NCBI GenBank assembly: GCA_963973975.1
Contig: CAXBCF010000024.1
Span: 1-49,085, forward strand
Direction: 5' to 3'
DNA from: UBA1494_A sp963973975
GTDB lineage: Bacteria > Bacteroidota > Bacteroidia > Flavobacteriales_E > Vicingaceae
Length of the DNA: 49,085 nt
Below the pieces are notes generated by a model that saw only the letters and a list, made by a program, of their open reading frames with translations, did not search any database and was not told the origin of the DNA. Position numbers and translations under genes: made by a program. Shown one piece after another: positions 15,735 to 22,173 of this stretch (position 1 is its first letter; each line of letters begins with the position of its first letter).

Positions 15735-16655
15735 ATGATATTAGTAATTGGTGCCGGAGGGCAAGTAGGACAGGAGTTAGTAGAAAAACTAAGGTTGTTG
15801 AAGGGCAGAGATCAAGTAGTGGCAACTGACATTCGAAAGTTGGATGACTCAAATGGACCAACAGAAGAGTTAAGTGCAATGGATGCAGCCCAAATTAAAA
15901 ACTTGGTGAATAAATACAAAGTAGATGAAATTTATCATTTAGCTGCATTGCTTTCAGCAACAGCAGAAAAGCAGGTAAAATTTGCTTGGGATTTGAATAT
16001 GCAAAGTTTGTTTCATGTATTGGATTTAGCAAAAGAAGGATTGATTAAAAAAGTATTTTGGCCGAGTTCTATTGCTGTTTTCGGGCCTAATACGCCTCGT
16101 AAAAATACCCCTCAGCATACAGTAACTGATCCAACAACAGTTTATGGCATTAGTAAACTGGCAGGTGAGAGATGGTGTGAGTATTATGCAAAAAACTATG
16201 GAGTTGATGTGAGAAGTATTCGCTACCCGGGCTTAATTGGTTATAAAAGTTTGCCGGGTGGAGGTACCACGGATTATGCAGTTGATATATTTCATCAAGC
16301 TATAGAAAAAGGAAACTATGAATGTTTTTTAGAGCAAGGAACTTATCTTCCAATGATGTACATGGAAGATGCTATCCGTTCTACCATTGAATTAATGGAA
16401 GCGTCTGCTGATAAAATTAAAATTAGATCGAGTTATAACTTAGCGGGAATTTCTTTTTCTCCTGAAGAAATTGCGGCAGAAATAAAAAAACAATTGCCAC
16501 AATTTGAAATAACTTACGCTCCAGATTTTCGTCAAAAAATTGCAGAAAGTTGGCCGCAGAGCATTGATGACACAGCGGCTCAAAACGATTGGGGTTGGGA
16601 AATTGAGTACGATTTAGAAAAGATGGTTGCAGATATGATAAAGAACTTATCTTAA
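15735..16655 (+). CDS. L-threonine 3-dehydrogenase, short-chain (SDR) type
   Basis: A 306-residue extended SDR enzyme. The N-terminal NAD site is ILVIGAGGQVGQEL, the catalytic region has WPSSIAVFGPNTP and YGISKLAGERW (Tyr and Lys), and the C-terminal half has GYKSLPGGGTTDYAVDIF and YLPMMYMEDAIRSTIEL. These are features of the SDR-type threonine dehydrogenases known from flavobacteria and other microbes, distinct from the zinc-dependent Tdh. It should oxidise L-threonine to 2-amino-3-ketobutyrate. It is alone on its strand between divergent trhO and the MORN protein gene. Confidence 0.9.
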   Translation: MILVIGAGGQVGQELVEKLRLLKGRDQVVATDIRKLDDSNGPTEELSAMDAAQIKNLVNKYKVDEIYHLAALLSATAEKQVKFAWDLNMQSLFHVLDLAKEGLIKKVFWPSSIAVFGPNTPRKNTPQHTVTDPTTVYGISKLAGERWCEYYAKNYGVDVRSIRYPGLIGYKSLPGGGTTDYAVDIFHQAIEKGNYECFLEQGTYLPMMYMEDAIRSTIELMEASADKIKIRSSYNLAGISFSPEEIAAEIKKQLPQFEITYAPDFRQKIAESWPQSIDDTAAQNDWGWEIEYDLEKMVADMIKNLS

Positions 16656-16707
16656 GACGTTTATTATTTAGCGAATCTTTTTATTACTTTTAGCCTCAAA
16701 TTTTTTT

Positions 16708-17577
16708 ATGAAGCGATTTTCCATTTTACTTGGTATTCTGTTCTGTATTATTTGCGCCTTTTCTCAAGATAATGGCTCAATTAATCAAAAAGATGCTGAG
16801 GGCAAACGACAGGGTAAATGGGTAATTGAAGCTAATCCTTCAAAAGACAAAGGCTATAAAGCAGGGTCAACTTTAGAGGAAGGAACTTTCGAAGACAATC
16901 GAAAAGTGGGCTTGTGGAAAGTTTATTACCCCAATGGAAAATTAAAAAGTGAAATCACTTACAAAGGAAGTCGGCCTTTTGGACCTTACACGCTTTATTA
17001 TGAAAATGGGGAAATTGAAGAACAAGGTAGTTGGGAGCGCACTAAAAATACAGGTAATTTCAAGCGATTTCATGAAAATGGGAAGGTAGCACAGGAGTTT
17101 AGTTTCACTGAAACCGGAAAGAGAACTGGTGAACAAAAATACTATTATGAAAATGGGAATTTACGTTTAAAAGGAACTTGGCAAGAAGGAATGGAAACTG
17201 GCGAGATGCGAGAGTACTATGAAAATGGAGATTTGATGGCGGTTAAACATTTCAACAATGGAGAAATGGATAAAGAAAAGTTTGAATCCTATGCTCCAAA
17301 AACACCACAAAAAGATCCACTTGAAAAGCAAATTTCTGAAGGGAAAGATGTAAAAATCTCAGCTAAAAAGGATGAAAAACCAAACATGGGTGGTTTTGAT
17401 GGCAATGGATACCGTAAACTATTTAACCGCGACCAGCAAATTGCTAAAGATGGTGTTTTTAAAGACTATCGCTTAATGGATGGTAAACACTATGTGTACG
17501 ATGACAATGGTTTATTAATTCAAATCATGATTTTTAAAAGCGGAAGATATATTGGAGATGGTGTGATTGAGGAATAA
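16708..17577 (+). CDS. Exported MORN/YwqK-repeat protein
   Basis: A 289-residue exported protein. The signal peptide (MKRFSILLGILFCIICAFS) is followed by Gln at the mature end. Residues about 25-190 are a ladder of MORN-variant repeats with the hallmark Y(Y/H)ENG: GLWKVYYPNGKLKSE, GPYTLYYENGEIEEQ, GNFKRFHENGKVAQ, GEQKYYYENGNLRL, GEMREYYENGDLM. The C-terminal 90 residues are charged and end with another repeat-like strand (YDDNGLLIQIMIFKSGRY). In databases this fold is often labelled YwqK antitoxin, but no toxin is adjacent. In Bacteroidota such proteins are usually cell-envelope proteins of unknown role. Confidence 0.85.
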   Translation: MKRFSILLGILFCIICAFSQDNGSINQKDAEGKRQGKWVIEANPSKDKGYKAGSTLEEGTFEDNRKVGLWKVYYPNGKLKSEITYKGSRPFGPYTLYYENGEIEEQGSWERTKNTGNFKRFHENGKVAQEFSFTETGKRTGEQKYYYENGNLRLKGTWQEGMETGEMREYYENGDLMAVKHFNNGEMDKEKFESYAPKTPQKDPLEKQISEGKDVKISAKKDEKPNMGGFDGNGYRKLFNRDQQIAKDGVFKDYRLMDGKHYVYDDNGLLIQIMIFKSGRYIGDGVIEE

Positions 17578-17684
17578 TAAATTCGCTCTCATTAAATTTC
17601 TTTAAAATCTAACCAACAAATAGTTCAAACACCCAAAATGCGTTTCTTTGTGCTTTCAAGTTCTAATGAAAAATAGAAGCATTC

Positions 17685-19163
17685 ATGAAGCAGCAACTCA
17701 AATTATACAACACCCTAAGTAGGAAAAAAGAAGTTTTTCAACCAATAGATCCCAATGTGATTGGGATGTATGTTTGTGGACCTACAGTATATGGTGATGC
17801 ACATTTGGGTCATGCAAAATCCTATGTTTCCTTTGATTTGGTTTTCCGCTATTTGAGTCATATTTTTCCAAAAGTGAAATATGTGCAAAATATTACGGAT
17901 GTTGGACACTTAACCGACGACGCTGATGAAGGCGACGATAAAATTGCCAAGCAGTCAAGATTAGAAAAAGTCGATCCTATGGCAGTTGTGGAGAAATACA
18001 TGTTCAATTACTTTCGCGACATGGATGCCTTGAATGTGTTGCGAGCTGATATTTATCCCCGTCCTTCCGGACATATTCCTGAGCAAATCGAGATTATTCA
18101 GAATTTAATTGAAAAAGGTTTTGCCTATGTGGTGAATGGTTCAGTGTATTTTGATGTAGCTCAATACAACCAAAACCACAATTATGGGAAACTTTCAGGT
18201 CGTACAATTGAAGAAATGATGGAAGGTGCTGCCAATAGAACCTTAGCAGCTCAATCTGAGAAAAAAAACAGCTTTGATTTTGCCTTGTGGAAAAAAGCAA
18301 ATGATTCTCATTTAATGCAGTGGAATTCTCCTTGGGGGAAAGGTTATCCCGGTTGGCACATTGAATGCACCGTGATGAGTCAAAAATACCTCGGAGAAAA
18401 TTTTGATATTCACGGAGGTGGATTAGAAAATTCTTTTCCACACCACGAATGTGAAATTGCTCAAGCTGAAGCACACACTGGAAAAGCTTTTGCTAATTAC
18501 TGGTTGCACAATAACATGGTGACCATTAATGGGCAAAAAATGGGAAAATCTTTGGGCAATGGGATTTTTTGCAATGAATTGTTTACAGGAGAAAATTTCC
18601 AATTGACTCGAGCTTATTCGCCGATGACAGTGCGTTTTTTTATTTTACAATCGCATTATCGAAGTACCTTAGATTTTTCGAATGAAGCATTAGAAGCTGC
18701 TTCAAAAGGACTTGAAAGATTGCAGAAAGGATTGCAGCGACTTGATCAACTACATTCGAGTGGAAAATCTACTTTAAATGTAAAAGAATGGGAAGCTAAG
18801 CTGTACGCTGCAATGAACGATGATTTTAATTCTCCCGTTTCAATTGCTCACTTATTTGATGCGCTGAAGTGGATTGCTGCTATTGCCGATGGAAAAGAAC
18901 AACTCAATGAGCAAGATTTGAACCATTTCAAAAGCACCTTCAAGACATTTTATTTTGATATTTTAGGCTTGCAATTGGAGGAAAAATCAACTGCTTCCAA
19001 TGAGGTGGTTAACGATTTGATGAAGTTAGTGATTGATTTTAGAAATGCCGCTAAAGTTCAAAAAGATTATGCAACGGCAGACAAAATTAGAGATGAGTTG
19101 AAAGCTCTAAACATTACAGTAAAAGATGGAAAAGATGGTGCTGAATGGCAGTTTGAAAATTAA
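17685..19163 (+). CDS. cysS: Cysteinyl-tRNA synthetase
   Basis: A 492-residue class I aminoacyl-tRNA synthetase that charges tRNA-Cys. Zinc and active-site residues are present: YVCGPTVYGDAHLGHAKSYV (HIGH-type motif and first zinc Cys), HIECTVMSQKYLG and HGGGLENSFPHHECEIAQ (further zinc ligands). The KMSKS loop is KMGKSLGN, a common variant in this phylum. The C-terminal helical DALR-like domain (about 340-460) and the ending are complete. It is preceded by 107 nt without a clear promoter and overlaps the M28 gene at its 3' end. Confidence 0.97.
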   Translation: MKQQLKLYNTLSRKKEVFQPIDPNVIGMYVCGPTVYGDAHLGHAKSYVSFDLVFRYLSHIFPKVKYVQNITDVGHLTDDADEGDDKIAKQSRLEKVDPMAVVEKYMFNYFRDMDALNVLRADIYPRPSGHIPEQIEIIQNLIEKGFAYVVNGSVYFDVAQYNQNHNYGKLSGRTIEEMMEGAANRTLAAQSEKKNSFDFALWKKANDSHLMQWNSPWGKGYPGWHIECTVMSQKYLGENFDIHGGGLENSFPHHECEIAQAEAHTGKAFANYWLHNNMVTINGQKMGKSLGNGIFCNELFTGENFQLTRAYSPMTVRFFILQSHYRSTLDFSNEALEAASKGLERLQKGLQRLDQLHSSGKSTLNVKEWEAKLYAAMNDDFNSPVSIAHLFDALKWIAAIADGKEQLNEQDLNHFKSTFKTFYFDILGLQLEEKSTASNEVVNDLMKLVIDFRNAAKVQKDYATADKIRDELKALNITVKDGKDGAEWQFEN

Positions 19164-20148
19164 GATAGCACTTTTAGGAATTTCGATTTTTCTAGCGGCT
19201 TGTGCTGGTGAAGCTGAAAAAAAAGAGGCTGAAAAAACAAAGATAAAAAAGGAAAGACCTCAGGTTGCAAAAGCAGATTTTAATGCTGACTCTGCCTATC
19301 ATTATATTGAAAAGCAGGTTGCTTTTGGTCCACGAGTTCCAAATACTGAAGCGCATAAAGCAGCAGGATATTACCTAGCTAGCAAATTACAATCCTTTGG
19401 CTTCGAATTAACTGAGCAGAAAGCAGTTGTTAAAGCGTTCAATGGGGAGAAACTCAATATAATAAACATCATTGGTGAATATCGAGCAGAGCTGAATAAC
19501 CGGATCTTGTTATTTGCGCATTGGGACACTAGGCCTTTTGCAGATCAGGCTGAAGAGAACCAAGACCACCCAATTGATGGAGCAAACGATGGCGCAAGTG
19601 GAGTTGGAGTTTTATTGGAAGTTGCTCGGCAAATTCAGATCAAGCAACCCAATATTGGAGTAGATATCATATTTTTTGATGCAGAAGATTATGGTCAGCC
19701 AAATCAATCTTCCTATAAAAGACTTGCAGGAACTTGGTGTTTGGGCAGTCAATATTTTGCCAACAACCCTCACAAAGCTAATTATAGCGCCAATTTTGGA
19801 ATTTTGTTAGACATGGTAGGAGCAAAGGATGCTCGTTTTGCAAAAGAAGCAATTTCCAGATATTATGCTCCACTAATAGTTGAACGAGTTTGGAAAAATG
19901 CGCTTGCTTTAGGTCATGGCAATTATTTTATTAATCAAGCTACCAATCATGTGGGGGAAGACGATCATCTTTACATCAATAAAATACTGAATATTCCAAG
20001 TATTGATATTATTCAATACGATCCATCCACACAAGGCTTCGCTCCTCATTGGCACACACACGACGACAACATGGAAGTAATTGATAAGAATACGTTAAAT
20101 GCTGTTGGCGAAACTGTGCTTGCTACTATTTTTCAAGAGGCGAAGTAA
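19153..20148 (+). CDS. M28-family glutaminyl-peptide cyclotransferase-like lipoprotein
   Basis: A roughly 331-residue lipoprotein. TTG 19153 gives a model signal MKIKIALLGISIFLAAC; ATGs at 19126 or 19135 would only lengthen the leader. The catalytic fold is M28/type II glutaminyl cyclase: AHWDTRPFAD, the metal Asp in GANDGASG, the paired acids in FFDAEDYG, an Asp in LLDMVGAKD, GEDDHLYIN and the His/Trp motif APHWHTHDDN. These resemble the essential Bacteroidota QC that turns N-terminal Gln of exported proteins into pyroglutamate; an aminopeptidase remains possible. It overlaps cysS by 11 nt. Its last 53 codons are repeated exactly at 21946-22108 after an inserted 1.96-kb unit. Confidence 0.85.
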   Translation: MKIKIALLGISIFLAACAGEAEKKEAEKTKIKKERPQVAKADFNADSAYHYIEKQVAFGPRVPNTEAHKAAGYYLASKLQSFGFELTEQKAVVKAFNGEKLNIINIIGEYRAELNNRILLFAHWDTRPFADQAEENQDHPIDGANDGASGVGVLLEVARQIQIKQPNIGVDIIFFDAEDYGQPNQSSYKRLAGTWCLGSQYFANNPHKANYSANFGILLDMVGAKDARFAKEAISRYYAPLIVERVWKNALALGHGNYFINQATNHVGEDDHLYINKILNIPSIDIIQYDPSTQGFAPHWHTHDDNMEVIDKNTLNAVGETVLATIFQEAK

Positions 20149-20150
20149 AA
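19975..20150 (+). repeat. Upstream copy of long direct repeat (M28 3' end)
   Basis: Matches 21933-22108 at 174 of 176 positions, with 19988-20150 and 21946-22108 identical over 163 bp. The only mismatches are at 19985 and 19987. The identity stops 2 nt after the M28 stop codon. This copy is part of the intact gene. Confidence 0.97.
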
Positions 20151-20176
20151 AAACTGCTTGTGTTTTTTTAAATAAA

Positions 20177-20204
20177 AGAGAGATAATCCACTGATTATCT
20201 CTCT
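20177..20204 (-). terminator. Terminator hairpin for the leftward cassette genes
   Basis: Perfect 12-bp arms (AGAGAGATAATC / GATTATCTCTCT) around the loop CACT. On the minus strand it is followed by TTTTATTT, as expected for termination after the membrane protein gene that ends at 20238. It would stop transcription from entering the M28 gene antisense. Confidence 0.75.
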
Positions 20205-20237
20205 CAAAAAAGTTATAATAAAAAGGATAAAAAATAA

Positions 20238-20591
20238 TTATGAAGTCTGAACAGCTTTTCTTCTCCAAAAAATTGATAAGATGATTGTCAGAAGTGAAAA
20301 GCCAATGTATATTAGGTAATCATTCCTTAAAAGATTATTTTTAACAATCAACATAAGTAGCCCTAAGTTGACAATAATTCCTATGTAGGCTAAAAATCTG
20401 ATTAGAGATTCCTTCAAATTAAGCTTTAAACCGTATAAATCCATTATGGACAAAATACAAAATCCTGCAAAGGAGGCTGCTATAAATAATACACTAATTG
20501 TAACAATTCCAAGATTAATTAAGTAAAACACACCAATTAAAAAAAGGAGGATTATTGAAATCAGACGAATTTTCACAAATTGATTTTTCAT
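20238..20591 (-). CDS. Small four-helix membrane protein (immunity-like candidate)
   Basis: A 117-residue integral membrane protein with about four hydrophobic helices (roughly 9-27, 30-50, 65-83 and 91-108) and positively charged ends (KIR at the start, WRRKAVQTS at the end). No family motif was recognised. It lies 26 nt downstream of the Cys-rich lipoprotein gene on the same strand and is followed by a strong terminator, so the two form an operon within the inserted unit. Small polytopic proteins next to exported Cys-rich precursors are often immunity or processing partners; this is inference from layout only. Confidence 0.72.
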   Translation of the reverse strand: MKNQFVKIRLISIILLFLIGVFYLINLGIVTISVLFIAASFAGFCILSIMDLYGLKLNLKESLIRFLAYIGIIVNLGLLMLIVKNNLLRNDYLIYIGFSLLTIILSIFWRRKAVQTS

Positions 20592-20617
20592 AGCACTTAA
20601 AGTTTAATTAATAATAT

Positions 20618-21292
20618 TTATTCGCTTAGGCTTAATTCATTAGCACAACCAATTCCAAATATAACTGCTGCACCAAGGCAGCACTCAGGACAAGCATAAC
20701 ATCCTAATGTACAAGTAGCAGCAGTCCAGAAATTAGTACCACAAATATCATCAAAATGATCTTGAACACATTGTAATATTAATTGAGCTCTTGGGCTTAA
20801 AAATACGTCTTGCCCTGGATTAGTATTCAATCTTGAAGAAATTCCACCAAACAAAGTTCTTTCTTTATTTAAATAGTCATAATGGGTTAATGAATCATCT
20901 TCATTTGTATGAAGGTGAAAGTAATCTCCAGGAATTGAAGGAGAAGTTACAACATATTTATTCGTTACGCCTGAACTAATTTCTAATACATTTACTGTAG
21001 TACCATCTGTAAATAAATATTTAATTAATTGATTAGCAGTGTTTAATTCCGAAATTAAAAGAGTGTCATTACCGTCATTTACTACAAGAATATCATTTAC
21101 GACTGAACTAAACTCATTAGAACCTTGACTATAATACGTGAATCCTTCAGTAGATTTAGAACTCAAAGTCTTAGTTTTTGTTTGATTTGCTGTATTATTT
21201 GAACTGGGTTCTCCTAAATCTTCCTTTTCGCAACCTTGAAAAATTAATCCAAGAGATAATATGATACTTAAAGCTAAAATTTTTGTTTTCAT
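20618..21292 (-). CDS. Lipoprotein with Cys-rich hydrophobic C-terminus (bacteriocin-precursor-like candidate)
   Basis: A 224-residue protein with a lipoprotein signal (lipobox FQGC, Cys21) and a Ser/Thr/Asn-rich linker. A beta-rich central region (about 50-165, such as DYFHLHTNEDDSLTHYDYLN) follows. The tail has eight cysteines between residues 175 and 216 with spacing C-x8-C-x9-C-x3-C-x2-C-x2-CC-x10-C, including CTLGCYACPECC and the hydrophobic stretch LGAAVIFGIGC. This even-numbered Cys-rich hydrophobic tail resembles, by eye, halocin-C8-like bacteriocin C-termini released from larger precursors. I do not recognise the central region. It is followed by a four-TM gene and is divergent from an XRE regulator inside the duplicated-end cassette. 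Confidence 0.72.
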   Translation of the reverse strand: MKTKILALSIILSLGLIFQGCEKEDLGEPSSNNTANQTKTKTLSSKSTEGFTYYSQGSNEFSSVVNDILVVNDGNDTLLISELNTANQLIKYLFTDGTTVNVLEISSGVTNKYVVTSPSIPGDYFHLHTNEDDSLTHYDYLNKERTLFGGISSRLNTNPGQDVFLSPRAQLILQCVQDHFDDICGTNFWTAATCTLGCYACPECCLGAAVIFGIGCANELSLSE

Positions 21293-21379
21293 GATTTTTA
21301 AGATTTAAAATTAAAAAAATGGATTGTAAGTTGCCCAACTATTTACATACTTCAGTTTTAGAAACTTTCTGTTTTGTTG

Positions 21380-21401
21380 TTATTTTCACTTATGAAAATA
21401 A
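21380..21401. promoter_or_regulatory. Inverted repeat in the divergent control region (site 1)
   Basis: TTATTTTC and GAAAATAA form perfect 8-bp arms around the loop ACTTAT, about 90 nt upstream of the lipoprotein start. In the divergent region with an XRE gene it is a reasonable operator candidate. It could also be a minor hairpin. Confidence 0.35.
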
Positions 21402-21489
21402 AGTTTGAAAAGTGTTAAATAAAATAATTGAACGAGATAAATATAAAATTTACAATATTTAAAATTATAATTAAAAAAGTCTAATATAT

Positions 21490-21511
21490 GACAGAAACTG
21501 TCTAATTTAGA
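21490..21511. promoter_or_regulatory. Paired small palindromes before the XRE gene (site 2)
   Basis: GACAG-AAA-CTGTC (21490-21502) overlaps a perfect odd palindrome TCTAATTTAGA (21501-21511), 22-43 nt before ATG 21533. Placement over the likely promoter suggests an autoregulatory operator for the XRE protein. Not tested. Confidence 0.35.
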
Positions 21512-21532
21512 CTTTTGTAAATAAGCTATATT

Positions 21533-21907
21533 ATGAAAGTCGGACAAAACATCAGAAAAATAAGAGAACTAAAAGGTTATTCTCAGGAATATGTTGCAGG
21601 AGCTATGGATATTAGCCAACGGAATTATAGTCGAATAGAGAAAAATGAAATAGAATTAAACCTTAGTAAACTCTCAAAAATTAGCGAAATTCTAGAAGTA
21701 AGCCCACAACAAATTCTAGGGTTTGATGAGAAATTTTTCTTTTCAAATTGTAAAAATGCATATGGTGCTACCAATCAAACGAATTATGCATATAGTGAGA
21801 AAGAAAGGGAACAATATGAAAATCAAATCAATCACTTAAAAGGAGAGGTTCTTTTTTTAAGAAATCAATTAGAGCTGTTTCACAATACAGGGAAGACTAA
21901 TGAATAG
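21533..21907 (+). CDS. XRE-family transcriptional regulator with C-terminal coiled coil
   Basis: A 124-residue protein with an N-terminal Cro/CI helix-turn-helix (residues 5-62: NIRKIRELKGYSQEYVAGAM, then DISQRNYSRIEKNEIELNLS). After a linker the C-terminal part (about 88-118, EREQYENQINHLKGEVLFLR) is a coiled coil that should dimerise. This architecture is frequent in Bacteroidota small regulators. It is divergent from the lipoprotein/membrane-protein operon with inverted repeats between them, so it probably controls that operon and itself. It is followed directly by the second copy of the M28 3' end. Confidence 0.88.
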   Translation: MKVGQNIRKIRELKGYSQEYVAGAMDISQRNYSRIEKNEIELNLSKLSKISEILEVSPQQILGFDEKFFFSNCKNAYGATNQTNYAYSEKEREQYENQINHLKGEVLFLRNQLELFHNTGKTNE

Positions 21908-21932
21908 ACCTTTAGGAGAAAGACCTCTCTAA

Positions 21933-22108
21933 ATCAATAAAAAAATGAATATTCCAAGTATTGATATTATTCAATACGATCCATCCACACAAGGCTTCGC
22001 TCCTCATTGGCACACACACGACGACAACATGGAAGTAATTGATAAGAATACGTTAAATGCTGTTGGCGAAACTGTGCTTGCTACTATTTTTCAAGAGGCG
22101 AAGTAAAA
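21933..22108 (+). repeat. Downstream copy of long direct repeat
   Basis: Partner of 19975-20150 at an offset of 1,958 bp, with 163 bp identical. After it comes GTGTTTCTGC, whereas the upstream copy is followed by AAACTGCTTG, so the junctions are clear. Confidence 0.97.
21945..22106 (+). pseudogene. 3' fragment of the M28 glutaminyl-cyclase-like gene
   Basis: The last 53 codons of the M28 gene, including the HWHTHDDN motif, are present a second time in the same orientation. A change at 21945 (A for C) creates an ATG, so the fragment could be read as MNIPSIDIIQYDP, but it lacks the catalytic core and signal and has no function alone. It ends with the same stop codon as the intact gene. It marks the right end of the inserted unit, before polA. 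Confidence 0.85.
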
Positions 22109-22173
22109 GTGTTTCTGCAATTATTTGGTAAGTTTAACCTTCCATTAAAACAAATAAATTAATACCCTTTCCA

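Larger units (their letters stand above)
20151..22108. mobile_element. Putative 1,958-bp integrated cargo cassette at the 3' end of the M28 gene
   Basis: One full period of the long direct repeat. It contains a leftward terminator, a 4-TM protein gene and a Cys-rich lipoprotein gene on the minus strand, a divergent XRE regulator on the plus strand, and a second copy of the last 163 bp of the M28 gene. Removing it by recombination between the copies would restore M28 followed directly by the polA leader. No recombinase, transposase or terminal inverted repeat is visible, so mobilisation would need enzymes in trans, or the structure arose by homologous recombination. Confidence 0.65.

Noticed and set aside
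16708..17577. YwqK antitoxin of a toxin-antitoxin pair
   Set aside because: Signal peptide present and no toxin-like neighbour; the label comes only from the repeat type.
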